From: Ruminococcus sp.
GTDB lineage: Bacteria > Bacillota > Clostridia > Oscillospirales > Ruminococcaceae
Length of the DNA: 56,348 bases
NCBI GenBank assembly: GCA_021201755.1
Contig: JAJQEI010000050.1
Coordinates: 120,110 to 176,457 of the forward strand
Reading direction: 5' to 3'
The notes beneath the pieces are model-generated. The model ran no database searches. It worked only from the letters and a program-made list of their open reading frames with translations, and was not told where the DNA came from. Made by a program: the position numbers and the translations under genes. Within the stretch, counting starts at the first letter, position 1. Each line of letters opens with the position of its first letter. Below are positions 47,364 through 56,301 of this stretch, in pieces.

Positions 47364-48609
47364 TACTGTCTTTCAATTCATGCACGTTAACTTTTAGCTG
47401 CACACTCTTTACAGACTGATTATCAGCATCCAGTACAGTAAAGTGTAAACTTTGGTATTTTGCCGTCTCTCCAATAATCGGAATATGCCCGAGTAATTCC
47501 GTTACCCAGCCGCCTATGGTCGTAGAATCTGTTTCTGGAGTCCGTGTGGGTAAATCTACTTCGTCTAATTCTGCAAATACATCGTTAATGCTAAACGAAC
47601 CAATTACAGTGTAGGTATTCGGTGCTGTTTTTTGAAACTCATGAACAATTTCATCGCTCTCATCGTAAATGTCTCCCACCAATTCCTCCAAAATGTCTTT
47701 TAATGTTACCATACCCTCTGTTCCGCCATATTGATCTACAACAATCGCAAGATGCGTTTTAGTGTGTTGCATTTCTCGCAGCACATCACTGATTCGCTGG
47801 TTTTTAGGTACAAAGATGACGTTCTGTGTAATTTCTTCCAGTGTCTTAAATTTCCCACACATAAGGCGAAAAAAGTCTTTATTCGTAATCATACCAACGA
47901 TGCTGTCTAAACTTTTTTCGTAAACGGGAAATCGAGAAAAATGGCTATTTAAAAATAATTGCTTTGTTTCTTCTATGGTGGCATTCACAAATAATGCAAT
48001 AATTTGCACACGAGGAATGAGAATTTGACTTACTGGCGTTTCATCAAATTGCAGTGCAGAAATAACAAGGTCGCTCTCTTGTTCTTCTAAAATCCCCTCC
48101 CCTTCAATTTCATCAATAATATATTTCAGCTCGTCTTCCGTGACACTGGGTACTTCTTCATTTGATTTTAACGAACGAGAAAGCAAATTAAAGAACCAGA
48201 TAAATGGTTTCATAATCACCATCAATTTAGAAAGCATTCCAGAAACTGCCATAGCAATTTGATCAGCGTGCGATTTTGCATAGGATTTCGGCAGTACTTC
48301 GCCAAATGTCAATACCAAAAGTGTCATAACAATAGTAGAAAGTGCTGCACCAGCAGATCCAAAATATAATGTAAAAAATACAGTTGCAAGCAATGATGCA
48401 CCAATATTAACAATATTATTATCTACAAGGATTGCTGTCAATGTTTTTTCATAGTTGTTTGCAATACGCAAAGCAGACATAGCTTTTTGATTACCGGAAT
48501 CCGCCATATGCTTGAGCCGGATTTTATTGACACAAGAAAAAGCCGTTTCTGTACTGGAAAACAGTGCAGAAAGTACAACTAATAATAAAATAGCGATGGC
48601 GTAAATCAA
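47350..48609 (-). CDS. CNNM/CorC (HlyC) family transporter with CBS domains
   Basis: Family linked to Mg2+/Co2+ export. The 419-residue protein has an N-terminal DUF21/CNNM membrane domain (LLLVVLSALFSSTETAFSCVNKIRLKHM; four helices), a CBS pair (LIPRVQIIALFVNATIEETKQLFLNSHFSRFPVYE; HLAIVVDQYGGTEGMVTLKDILEELVGDIYDE) and a C-terminal CorC_HlyC domain. TTG at 48609 has AGGAGG seven bases upstream and is preferred over the longer frame. Tail-to-tail overlap with corA places influx and efflux functions side by side. Stop is TAG-free TTA/TAA type. Confidence 0.9.
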   Translation of the reverse strand: MIYAIAILLLVVLSALFSSTETAFSCVNKIRLKHMADSGNQKAMSALRIANNYEKTLTAILVDNNIVNIGASLLATVFFTLYFGSAGAALSTIVMTLLVLTFGEVLPKSYAKSHADQIAMAVSGMLSKLMVIMKPFIWFFNLLSRSLKSNEEVPSVTEDELKYIIDEIEGEGILEEQESDLVISALQFDETPVSQILIPRVQIIALFVNATIEETKQLFLNSHFSRFPVYEKSLDSIVGMITNKDFFRLMCGKFKTLEEITQNVIFVPKNQRISDVLREMQHTKTHLAIVVDQYGGTEGMVTLKDILEELVGDIYDESDEIVHEFQKTAPNTYTVIGSFSINDVFAELDEVDLPTRTPETDSTTIGGWVTELLGHIPIIGETAKYQSLHFTVLDADNQSVKSVQLKVNVHELKDSTTSS

Positions 48610-48714
48610 TGTGATTCCTCCTAAAAATTTTATACGAAAATCATACCACAAAACCATAAAAAATCAAGAGGTTACAGCATATTTTTACAAAAATAAAGAA
48701 AGGTATGAAAATCA

Positions 48715-49224
48715 ATGGAAAAGATAATTACATGGATCATTGGAAAACTTCCGAAATCTCTTCAAAAATTGTGGAGCGTCCACGAATCTATTTGGATGTA
48801 CATTATCGTTGGTGGTTTGACTACAGTCATATCTCTTCTGTTTCAGATGGTTCCCACCGCAATCTTTACAGAATTGGGATTATCAAGCTGGATCAACACT
48901 TTTTTATCCACAACCATTTCGTGGATTGCATCGGTTACATTCGCTTTTTTTACCAATAAAGTTTATGTGTTCAAGAGTAAAACTACCACTCGAAAAGCAT
49001 TTTGGCGTGAATTTTTCATGTTCTATAGTGCACGACTTGTCACTTATTTTTTAGAACTCCTAATTATGGAACTTGGAAATCACTTCTTTGCTACTGTAAA
49101 CAACGAAATTGTCACATGGCGTTCACTTGTAATAAAAATCTTTGCTCAAGTAATTATTTTGGTTGTCAACTACATATTTAGCAAACTCGTCGTGTTCAAA
49201 AATAAAGAAACCAAACAAAAATAA
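48715..49224 (+). CDS. GtrA-family membrane protein
   Basis: Small polytopic protein of 169 residues with four membrane helices (WMYIIVGGLTTVISLLF, TFLSTTISWIASVTFAFFTNKVYVF, and two more ending INYIFSKLVVF-like). GtrA proteins are thought to flip or assist transfer of lipid-linked sugars in wall polysaccharide decoration. The C-terminal NYIFSKLVVFK pattern is typical. No glycosyltransferase partner is adjacent. AAAGG lies 11 bases before the ATG. Confidence 0.85.
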   Translation: MEKIITWIIGKLPKSLQKLWSVHESIWMYIIVGGLTTVISLLFQMVPTAIFTELGLSSWINTFLSTTISWIASVTFAFFTNKVYVFKSKTTTRKAFWREFFMFYSARLVTYFLELLIMELGNHFFATVNNEIVTWRSLVIKIFAQVIILVVNYIFSKLVVFKNKETKQK

Positions 49225-49294
49225 AAATTTACAAATATAATGCATAAATCAAATCGCCTTGTCCATACTGAATGTATGGATAGAGGCGTTTATT

Positions 49295-49984
49295 TTGAGT
49301 ATTGTGTTGATTCGGTCACTGATATTATACATTGTGGTGATTTTTGGTGTACGCCTGATGGGAAAGCGTCAATTGGGCGAATTACAGCCGTCGGAACTTG
49401 TTATCACGATTCTAATTTCCAATATTGCTACTCTTCCGCTAGAAGATACAAATATACCACTGATACTAGGAATTCTGCCAATTCTAGCACTAATTTGCTT
49501 TGAAACAATTATGTCATGGATTACACTTCGATCGACAAAAATGCGTCGATTGATTTCAGGTCGACCCAAAATTATTATTCAAAATGGACAGCTGGAACAG
49601 GCAACTTTGCGTGACCTGCGACTGTCGGTGGACGACGTAATGACTGCAATGCGTGGTAATCAAGTGTTTGATATTAGTCAAGTGCAATATGCTATAATGG
49701 AAACAACAGGAAATATATCAGTATTCTTAAAGCAACAGTACCAACCTTTGACACCAAATGATCTCAATCCAAATAAAAATATCAACAGCCAAAATCCGCC
49801 GATTGTCTTGATTCAAGAGGGCTGTATTATGAACAAATCTCTTTCTATGATTGGAAAAAATATGGAATGGTTGCAACAAAAGCTAGCAGAACATCATATG
49901 AATTTTCACGAAGTACTATTGATGATCGGCGACGAAAATGGAAAATGCACCATAATTCCAAAGAAAAGGAGAAATGTAGAATGA
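49295..49984 (+). CDS. DUF421/YetF-family membrane protein
   Basis: A 229-residue membrane protein with two or three N-terminal helices followed by the family motif FGVRLMGKRQLGELQPSELVITILISNIATLPLED, and a soluble domain (RPKIIIQNGQLEQATLRDLRLSVDDVMTAMRGNQVFDISQVQYAIME). YetF-like proteins are spore- or stress-associated in Bacillus; function is unresolved. I chose TTG 49295, with GAGG seven bases upstream; a longer TTG frame at 49259 has no ribosome site. Overlaps the next gene by four bases (ATGA). Confidence 0.88.
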   Translation: MSIVLIRSLILYIVVIFGVRLMGKRQLGELQPSELVITILISNIATLPLEDTNIPLILGILPILALICFETIMSWITLRSTKMRRLISGRPKIIIQNGQLEQATLRDLRLSVDDVMTAMRGNQVFDISQVQYAIMETTGNISVFLKQQYQPLTPNDLNPNKNINSQNPPIVLIQEGCIMNKSLSMIGKNMEWLQQKLAEHHMNFHEVLLMIGDENGKCTIIPKKRRNVE

Positions 49985-50358
49985 AACGGGTACGACTTGG
50001 TATTGCTATCTTGTTAATATTGATATTGACAAGTATCGGAACAGCATGGTACGTGCGACATACAACACAAACACTTTTAAAGGCGCTAGACAATCTTGCA
50101 GAAATCGCAGAAAATTTATCAGTTGAGGAAGCAATACCGGCATTTCAAGCATTCGAGGCAAATTGGGAAAAAGTCGATGACTTTTTAAGCTTTATGGTAT
50201 GGAAAGATAGAGTACTTCAAGTAGATATTACGATTTCCCATTTAAGGCCAATGCTGGAGTCCAACTGTGATGAATTAAAATCAGAACTATCAGAAGCCAA
50301 GATGCTGTTGGAACGTTTTGGTAAAAATGAACTGCCAACTTTTTGGAATATTTTATAG
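49981..50358 (+). CDS. DUF4363-family protein
   Basis: A 125-residue protein with one N-terminal membrane helix (LGIAILLILILTSIGTAWY) and an outer helical domain (LDNLAEIAENLSVEEAIPAFQAFEANWEKVDDFLSFMVWKDRV). DUF4363 genes commonly follow DUF421 genes in clostridia, and here the four-base overlap shows coupling. Function is unknown; a two-component spore or envelope complex is an inference from the pairing. AAGGAG precedes the ATG. Confidence 0.82.
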   Translation: MKRVRLGIAILLILILTSIGTAWYVRHTTQTLLKALDNLAEIAENLSVEEAIPAFQAFEANWEKVDDFLSFMVWKDRVLQVDITISHLRPMLESNCDELKSELSEAKMLLERFGKNELPTFWNIL

Positions 50359-50404
50359 CAAAACACGAGGATTTCTGCAATATAAGAAAGCCTCGTGTTT
50401 TTTG
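50359..50404. terminator. Bidirectional terminator between DUF4363 and NUDIX genes
   Basis: Perfect 11-base arms AAAACACGAGG and CCTCGTGTTTT, with T and A runs outside. Located between the two convergent stops. Confidence 0.85.
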
Positions 50405-50821
50405 CTATCGAAGATTCATAGAAATCGCAGATTTTGCTTTTCCTACGATGCTCTTGTCGTTATCATATGTTAAAATCTTGGGAGCATAGCTGATATCTAC
50501 CCACCGAATTTCTTCTATTTCCTCTCGCTGTGGCGCAAAATCATAGTTTTTGGCTTTTGCAATAAAATAGACGACTGTTTTTTGTGTATCCCTTTTCGAA
50601 TAGTAAGAAACTGTTTCTCGAAAAGTAGGATCGATCAACACCTCGATTGAGGTTTCTTCTCGAATTTCTCGTATTGCCGTTTCGATTTCCGTTTCTCCAT
50701 TTTCTACATGTCCCTTGGGGAATGACCAATGTCCACTATTGATATGTCGAATCAATAAAATTTCAGTATTTCCATGAGATTTACGATAAACAATTGCGCC
50801 GCAAGACTTCTCGTGCTGCAT
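50405..50821 (-). CDS. NUDIX hydrolase (MutT-like)
   Basis: A 138-residue hydrolase of nucleoside diphosphate-X compounds. The Nudix box GHVENGETEIETAIREIREETSIE lies near residues 40-63 with the REIREE metal ligands present; the final Gly is replaced by Ser. N-terminal KSCGAIVYRK and HWSFPKG are typical of the diadenosine tetraphosphate/MutT type. I chose ATG 50821 (AAGGAG 13 bases away). A TGGACA-17-TATACT promoter lies about 45 bases upstream. The substrate cannot be told. Confidence 0.88.
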   Translation of the reverse strand: MQHEKSCGAIVYRKSHGNTEILLIRHINSGHWSFPKGHVENGETEIETAIREIREETSIEVLIDPTFRETVSYYSKRDTQKTVVYFIAKAKNYDFAPQREEIEEIRWVDISYAPKILTYDNDKSIVGKAKSAISMNLR

Positions 50822-50865
50822 AGAACCATATCCACTCCTTTTCAACCTGTTCATTTGTTACTTCT

Positions 50866-50894
50866 AGTATAGCATAATTTTTAGCATTTGTCCA
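50866..50894 (-). promoter_or_regulatory. Candidate promoter of the NUDIX gene
   Basis: Minus strand TGGACA (50894-50889), 17-base spacer, TATACT (50871-50866). Confidence 0.55.
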
Positions 50895-50952
50895 TAGTTA
50901 TTTTGTTGCAAGTTGATTTCTTAAAAAATTTCTTGTCTACAACAAAAAAAGG

Positions 50953-50981
50953 TTTACGAATACTGAAATTTGTGCTATAAT
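50953..50981 (+). promoter_or_regulatory. Candidate promoter of the CPBP gene
   Basis: TTTACG (50953-50958), 17-base spacer, TATAAT (50976-50981), with AGGAGG and ATG about 20-30 bases on. Confidence 0.6.
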
Positions 50982-51012
50982 ATATAATATTGATGATAGG
51001 AGGTATTACTCA

Positions 51013-52203
51013 ATGCATATCGCTATGGAAGAAAATTCACGTGTTTCGACACCAAATCCCAAAAATGTTCAAACAATACAATCCCAAAAATCTCAATCGT
51101 CATCGTCGAAAACGCCGAATCCACAAAATCCATTTGATAACGCCATGGAAAATGTGGCGTACCGTTCAGACTATCGTAAAATTTTACCACAAGTTTTATT
51201 ACCTAATTATCAAATTCCACTGCAACCAGATAAAGCAGAACGTCGAGCCATTCGAAAGTATTTCAACAAAGCCGGATTTTGGATGTTTATCACTTGTGTT
51301 TCAGAACAATTTTTATATAGCATCCTCTATTTGATTTTGCTGGTAATCATGGGGGTCTATTCGTCTGCTTCACCATATGATGCAAGTATTGATGCTGATA
51401 ATTATATCAACAACTCTTCTATTGGAATTGCTATAAATGCACTAGTATTTGCATTGTGCAATGCACTTTTTGCATGGATAGGCTGCCGTTCTACACAAAC
51501 ACCCATAAAAAATTTATTTCAAACACATAATTTACGTATTTCCAATGTTTTACGATATTTTTGTACGGGATTAGGATTACAATGTCTAGCTGGTTTTCTC
51601 TATAACTTTGTTGAATCGTTTTTCGCTTCTAATGGCGTTACACTAGTTGAAGCAGATTTCTCCTATTTTCAAAATGGAAAATCAACCATAACGGTGATTA
51701 TGTACACTTGTATTCTTGCACCTTTGACAGAAGAACTCCTTTATCGTGGATTCTTAATGAAAACGCTTTCTCGAGTTAGCACACGTTTTGGTATTATCAT
51801 GAGTGCATTGCTATTCGGGCTAGCCCACGGAAATGTCGAACAATTTTTGCTGGCATTCATTTTAGGACTTTACCTTGGCAAAATTGTAGAACGACATAAC
51901 TCAATTGTCCCCTCAATTTTAGTACATATGGGAATCAATACCACTTCGATTATTTTATCACTGATGTATGAGAAACTAACAACAAATACTGGTGAGATAA
52001 TCATTTCGCTAATCGTTATGGCGTATTATGCGACAGCACTTATGGGCATCTTCTTTTGGTTTTGGAAGGAAAAAAAAACACCAATCCCATATTCAACGCA
52101 GAAACAAGCTGTGAGAAATCGTGTGGCATGGTCATCACCTTGGCTTTTCGTAACGGTTTGTCTTTATATAGGGATTATGATTTTGAATCAGGTTGCATCA
52201 TGA
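51013..52203 (+). CDS. CPBP-family intramembrane metalloprotease
   Basis: A 396-residue membrane protein of the CAAX protease/bacteriocin-processing (Abi) family. After a hydrophilic Ser/Asn/Pro-rich N-terminus of about 90 residues it has eight or so helices with the signature LTEELLYRGFLM near residue 238 (metal Glu pair and Arg), LLFGLAHGN (His) and LVHMGINTT (His/Asn). AGGAGG is nine bases before the ATG. Members process prenylated proteins in eukaryotes or confer immunity to bacteriocins in bacteria; no bacteriocin gene is visible here, so the substrate is unknown. Confidence 0.9.
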   Translation: MHIAMEENSRVSTPNPKNVQTIQSQKSQSSSSKTPNPQNPFDNAMENVAYRSDYRKILPQVLLPNYQIPLQPDKAERRAIRKYFNKAGFWMFITCVSEQFLYSILYLILLVIMGVYSSASPYDASIDADNYINNSSIGIAINALVFALCNALFAWIGCRSTQTPIKNLFQTHNLRISNVLRYFCTGLGLQCLAGFLYNFVESFFASNGVTLVEADFSYFQNGKSTITVIMYTCILAPLTEELLYRGFLMKTLSRVSTRFGIIMSALLFGLAHGNVEQFLLAFILGLYLGKIVERHNSIVPSILVHMGINTTSIILSLMYEKLTTNTGEIIISLIVMAYYATALMGIFFWFWKEKKTPIPYSTQKQAVRNRVAWSSPWLFVTVCLYIGIMILNQVAS

Positions 52204-52241
52204 AAAAAATTATACAATACAGATGAATTCAAAATTACCTC

Positions 52242-52270
52242 TTGACGAATCGATAAAAAAGTAGTACAAT
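52242..52270 (+). promoter_or_regulatory. Promoter of the PduL-like gene
   Basis: TTGACG (52242-52247), 17-base spacer, TACAAT (52265-52270), about 85 bases before the start codon. Confidence 0.6.
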
Positions 52271-52356
52271 AAATGGAGAGTGAGAAATATATTGTTTTTT
52301 TCGCTGTGGGATATGGTTCTAAAACGATATCCAACTATTTTTGGAGGTTTTTCAAA

Positions 52357-52938
52357 ATGGCTGAAAAATTTATTGTAGAGACATCTGCTAGACACGTCCA
52401 TCTAACAGTCGAGGTTTTCGAGATCCTGTTTGGAAAAGGAAAAGAATTGACTGTGAAGAAAATGCTGTCGCAACCAGGGCAGTTTGCCAGCGAAGAACGT
52501 GTCACAATCGTTGGGCCAAAAAAAGAATTGCCTAATGTGTCTATTTTAGGTCCGTTTCGGAGTGCAAATCAAGTAGAATTGTCTGCGACAGACGCTCGTT
52601 CCATTGGGATTGCTGCACCTATTCGAGAATCAGGCGATGTTGCTGGTTCTGGTGCGTGTAAAATTATTGGACCAGCTGGCGAATTGGAAATTTCTGAGGG
52701 TGTCATTGTGGCAAAACGGCATATTCATTTTACACCCGAGGATGCAGAAAAGTTTGGTGTAAAGGATAAAGACATTGTTTGGGTACGTGTGGAAACAGAT
52801 GGCAGAAAGGCAATTTTAGGCGATGTAGTCTGTCGTGTTTCGTCAAATTATGCAACAGCAATGCACATTGACACTGACGAATCCAATGCAATTGGTGCAC
52901 CTCGTGATTTGATGGGAGAAATCGTTACTATAGACTAA
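52357..52938 (+). CDS. PduL-type phosphate acyltransferase
   Basis: Converts acyl-CoA to acyl-phosphate, most likely acetyl-CoA to acetyl-phosphate here, as the partner of pyruvate formate-lyase in acetate formation. The 193-residue protein shows the PduL zinc motifs ETSARHVHLT near the start and IVAKRHIHFTPEDAEKFGV near residue 125, the two-domain layout with GPFRSANQVELSATDARSIGI between, and SNAIGAPRDLMGEIV at the end. GGAGG is nine bases before ATG 52357. No microcompartment shell genes and no encapsulation peptide are seen, so it is a free enzyme replacing Pta. Confidence 0.92.
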   Translation: MAEKFIVETSARHVHLTVEVFEILFGKGKELTVKKMLSQPGQFASEERVTIVGPKKELPNVSILGPFRSANQVELSATDARSIGIAAPIRESGDVAGSGACKIIGPAGELEISEGVIVAKRHIHFTPEDAEKFGVKDKDIVWVRVETDGRKAILGDVVCRVSSNYATAMHIDTDESNAIGAPRDLMGEIVTID

Positions 52939-52961
52939 ACTACCTAAAATTCGTGACACTC

Positions 52962-53012
52962 TAGCTACCGAAAAAGAAATGCCATACATTTCATTCGGTG
53001 GCTATTGTTTTT
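52962..53012 (+). terminator. Terminator of the PduL-like gene
   Basis: TAGCTACCGAA pairs with TTCGGTGGCTA, followed by TTGTTTTTC. Confidence 0.8.
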
Positions 53013-53081
53013 CAAGTTGAAATTGTTAATCATCTCCTAATAAAAAGTAATCAAAATCAAAATAAAGAAAGGGAATGGGCT

Positions 53082-55226
53082 ATGATACACAAAACAAGAA
53101 AAAAAAAGTTTTTGGCATTGTTAATGGCGGGCGCACTTACCACAACAATATATACCGGATGTGGAGAAAAAGCAAGTGAAAATAGCGATTCAACAAACTC
53201 CACAACCTCCACCGTTGAAGCAACAGCAACGACAATTGCAACGAAGACGTCTACAATAGAAACGACTGTTGCAACAGAAACAACGACTGCACACATCAGT
53301 CCTACGGAAACTGTCACTTCTACACTTGGAACAGAAGTTTCGGATATTGATGCAATGCTGGATCGTGATGGCACAAATACCTATAATGCAAAGATTAGCG
53401 ACTTCGTCGAAGAAGGAGACGTGATTGAATCGTTCACGTTTATCGTCTACGCAGAAGACGGCAGCTCTAGCTTAGGAAATTATCAGGGTGGCTATGGTAT
53501 TTCTGTAACAGATGTATGCAGCAGCGCAACAGATGAAAATTGGTATCAATCGGTTGATTTCACAGAATCTGTAAATAGTGCTTATGCAGAGTTTACTTGG
53601 AATGTACCGTCCGAAATTCAATCTGACATCGATATTGATGGTGAAGTTATGTTCGGACATTGGTGGAGTGACGTGCAAACAGTTCGCTTGTCAAGCATTG
53701 TTTGCACATATACTCGAACGAAGGATGTACCAGTAGATGGTACAAACTCGATTTCACCGAATACATCACTGGAATATGAAAGCAGCGACAGTAAAACTAC
53801 AAATATTTCTTTGACTGAATTGATTGGCAGCGACGATACGCTGCAAACTGTAACGTTTGAAATCAGTAGTGACGGTTCACTAGGAAAATTTACTGGTGCA
53901 TTTGGCGTATTGGTGTATGAAAATGCTGACTGTGCGACAGATGACGTATGGTATCAAACCCAGAATATTTGCTGTTTCACAGATTCATCTGATCTGACAC
54001 TAACTTGGATTATTCCGGATATGGTAAAGGAAAATATAGATAATTCCGGCGATTTACAGCTTGGTTTTTGGTGGAGTGATCAGAACAGTATTACGCTGAA
54101 ATCAGTCAGCGTCCGCTATAGTAACAGTACCGGAACGACAACAATAACTGAAACGACAAATTCAGAAGATGCAATTGAAGCAAGCGAAACAGATACACCT
54201 ACAACAGAAGAGGTTGATGCTATGACCTCTGCGGAAATTGTCGATGACATTATTGTTGGCTGGAATCTAGGTAACTCACTGGATAGCTATGACACAGGCA
54301 CCGACGACACTGAAACTGGTTGGGGCAACCCCAAAACGACACAAGCAATGTTTGAAGCGGTACAGAATGCTGGATTTAACGCTGTGCGAATTCCGGTTAC
54401 TTGGGGAGAACATATGTCTGACGATGGTACAATTGATACAGATTGGATGGCACGAGTCAAGGAAGTGGTAGATTATGCTTATGACTTAGGATTGTATGTC
54501 ATTCTAAATGTCCATCACGATGACTATCTGTGGTTGACGCCGACTAATGACAGCTTAGAAAGCGACAAAGCAACACTTACGAAAATATGGGAGCAGATTT
54601 GTGAGGAATTTCAGGATTACGATCACCGACTACTGTTTGAGGGCATGAACGAACCTCGTGTGATTGGATCAGCAGAGGAATGGACAGGTGGTACGACGGA
54701 ATCTTATGAAGTCATCAATGAACTGCATCAAGCTTTCGTGGATACTGTGAGAAGTACCGGCGGTGAGAATGAAAATCGGACACTGATTGTGACAACTTAC
54801 GCCCAATCTATCGAAAAAAATGCCATCAATGGTCTGATTGTGCCGGACGACGATCACATTGTTGTTTCAGTTCACAGCTATGCACCGTGGGATTTTTGCG
54901 GAGATGAAGACGATGATGCTGATTGGGGTACGGACTCCGATAAATCTGAATTAGATTCTAATTTCCAATATCTAGAGGAAACATTTATCTCCCAAGATAT
55001 TCCGGTCATTATCGATGAATTTGGCTCAGTTAACAAAAGTAATACTTCCGATCGTATTTCATGGTTCAGTTACTATATTAGTAGTGCAAAAGAACATGGC
55101 ATTAAGTGCTTCGTTTGGGACAACGGCACAACCAGTGGATCTTCTGCGTTTGGATTATTAAATCGAAACAGCTGTACATGGTATTATCCAGAAATCATCG
55201 AAGCAATCATAAATGCCGCATCCTGA
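53082..55226 (+). CDS. GH5 endoglucanase lipoprotein with two N-terminal binding modules
   Basis: Secreted beta-glucanase (cellulase A fold, subfamily 4-like) of 714 residues. A basic N-terminus and helix end at a probable lipobox (TTIYTGC), then a Thr/Ser linker. Two related beta modules follow: residues about 95-225 and 240-375, each ending in a WWSD...V.L.S segment (FGHWWSDVQTVRLSSI; LGFWWSDQNSITLKSV), likely carbohydrate-binding. The GH5 domain runs from GWNLGNSLDSY to the end, with NAVRIPVTW, ILNVHHDD, the acid/base in FEGMNEPR (about E524) and the nucleophile in IIDEFGS (about E646). AAAGGG is eight bases before the ATG. It fits a plant-fibre-degrading gut anaerobe. Confidence 0.92.
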   Translation: MIHKTRKKKFLALLMAGALTTTIYTGCGEKASENSDSTNSTTSTVEATATTIATKTSTIETTVATETTTAHISPTETVTSTLGTEVSDIDAMLDRDGTNTYNAKISDFVEEGDVIESFTFIVYAEDGSSSLGNYQGGYGISVTDVCSSATDENWYQSVDFTESVNSAYAEFTWNVPSEIQSDIDIDGEVMFGHWWSDVQTVRLSSIVCTYTRTKDVPVDGTNSISPNTSLEYESSDSKTTNISLTELIGSDDTLQTVTFEISSDGSLGKFTGAFGVLVYENADCATDDVWYQTQNICCFTDSSDLTLTWIIPDMVKENIDNSGDLQLGFWWSDQNSITLKSVSVRYSNSTGTTTITETTNSEDAIEASETDTPTTEEVDAMTSAEIVDDIIVGWNLGNSLDSYDTGTDDTETGWGNPKTTQAMFEAVQNAGFNAVRIPVTWGEHMSDDGTIDTDWMARVKEVVDYAYDLGLYVILNVHHDDYLWLTPTNDSLESDKATLTKIWEQICEEFQDYDHRLLFEGMNEPRVIGSAEEWTGGTTESYEVINELHQAFVDTVRSTGGENENRTLIVTTYAQSIEKNAINGLIVPDDDHIVVSVHSYAPWDFCGDEDDDADWGTDSDKSELDSNFQYLEETFISQDIPVIIDEFGSVNKSNTSDRISWFSYYISSAKEHGIKCFVWDNGTTSGSSAFGLLNRNSCTWYYPEIIEAIINAAS

Positions 55227-55341
55227 TCGTTAGACATTATACATAATGCACAAAAAGCAGAGGATTAAAATGGCGAAAAAGTAGAATTTTAGATGTAAAT
55301 ACAAAAAAATTCTAATAATGCGTGCATTTTTTTATGAAGTG

Positions 55342-55350
55342 TGCTATAAT
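55342..55350 (+). promoter_or_regulatory. Extended -10 promoter of the cytidylate-kinase-like gene
   Basis: TGC followed by TATAAT at 55345-55350; no good -35 box. About 40 bases before the start codon. Confidence 0.5.
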
Positions 55351-55388
55351 ACATAGAGTAAATGAAATAGGAAGTGGAGGTCTTATTT

Positions 55389-56012
55389 ATGAGCCATCGA
55401 ATTATTACAATTGAACGAGAGTATGCCAGTGGCGGTCGTGACATCGGTGAAATGGTAGCACAACGCTTAGGAATTCCCTGTTACAATCAGGAAATTCTAA
55501 AAATGGCATCAGAACGCTGTAACGTCTCTATGGACTATTTGAAAATGGCAGAAGAGACTGCTCCAAAGAGTTTCTTATACACCTTAATGTTAACCTCTAA
55601 TTCGACACGCACCATAGAGGAAAATCTGCCCCTGTCAGATCAGGTCTACATTCTGGAAACACAGATCATTCAGGAGTTGGCGCAAAAAAGCGATTGCGTT
55701 TTAGTAGGTCGCTGTGCAAGCTATATCCTGCGAGATCAGCCGAATTTGTTTAATGTATTTATTTATGCGGATACAAAGACACGTTCGGAACGTGCTGTCA
55801 ACGATTATCATGTAGACGGATGTAAAGTTGAAGCAATGCTTCATCGCATAGACAAACGGCGGGAAACGTTTTATAGCATCAATACCGGTGGAAACTGGTA
55901 TGATAAGGATAATTACCATCTTTGTCTAAACAGTGGTGCATTGGGATTAGAGTTTTGCTCTGATATCATTGTAAGCACTGCAAAATGGATGATTTATCAA
56001 CAAGGAGAATAA
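55389..56012 (+). CDS. Cytidylate kinase-like family protein
   Basis: A 207-residue P-loop protein. The N-terminal HRIITIEREYASGGRDIGEMVAQRLGIP is the hallmark of the AAA/cytidylate-kinase-like group (PF13189), in which the Walker A is the SGGRDIG loop. CVLVGRCASYILRD and a lid region (KRRETFYSINTGGNWYDKDNYHLCLNSGALG) follow. It is distinct from true Cmk; substrate is unknown, possibly a nucleoside monophosphate. GGAGG is eight bases before ATG 55389. Followed by a terminator. Confidence 0.85.
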   Translation: MSHRIITIEREYASGGRDIGEMVAQRLGIPCYNQEILKMASERCNVSMDYLKMAEETAPKSFLYTLMLTSNSTRTIEENLPLSDQVYILETQIIQELAQKSDCVLVGRCASYILRDQPNLFNVFIYADTKTRSERAVNDYHVDGCKVEAMLHRIDKRRETFYSINTGGNWYDKDNYHLCLNSGALGLEFCSDIIVSTAKWMIYQQGE

Positions 56013-56044
56013 AATTTTAATTTTCTTTTACAATATTTTTTTTA

Positions 56045-56077
56045 CAGCTGTCTGCATTAGGAGACAGTTGATTTTTA
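56045..56077 (+). terminator. Terminator after the cytidylate-kinase-like gene
   Basis: CAGCTGTCT pairs with AGACAGTTG (one G-U pair), followed by ATTTTTATG. Confidence 0.7.
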
Positions 56078-56098
56078 TGATAAAATTTCAAAACAGGG

Positions 56099-56127
56099 TT
56101 GATTTTTTCTCCGAAATCGATTATAAT
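56099..56127 (+). promoter_or_regulatory. Candidate promoter near the window end
   Basis: TTGATT (56099-56104), 17-base spacer, TATAAT (56122-56127). Points toward the poly-A ORF at 56230. Confidence 0.55.
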
Positions 56128-56229
56128 GAATATATGCTGTATCCTAATGCAGCAATATAGGATCTTTTCGAATTTCGTGTTTATCAATTTTGATGCAGCT
56201 TTGTATCTTCATTAGAAAGGATGAATTTT

Positions 56230-56301
56230 ATGAAACAAAAAAAAAAAAAAAAAAGAAAATCCAAAATAATTGATGCGAATAACAGTGATGGCTGATTATT
56301 T
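56230..56301 (+). CDS. Possible short Lys-rich ORF over an 18-A run
   Basis: AAAGGATG precedes ATG 56230, which opens MKQKKKKKRKSKIIDANNSDG and stops after 23 codons. The second to tenth codons contain an uninterrupted run of 18 A, where a length change would alter the frame. A +1 frame would read on through VMADYFELE and then stop. Seen only at the edge of the window; it may be a phase-variable start, an assembly problem or nothing. Confidence 0.25.

Noticed and set aside
52357..52938. Bacterial microcompartment locus around PduL
   Set aside because: No shell proteins, aldehyde dehydrogenase or encapsulation peptide; the gene is flanked by its own promoter and terminator.
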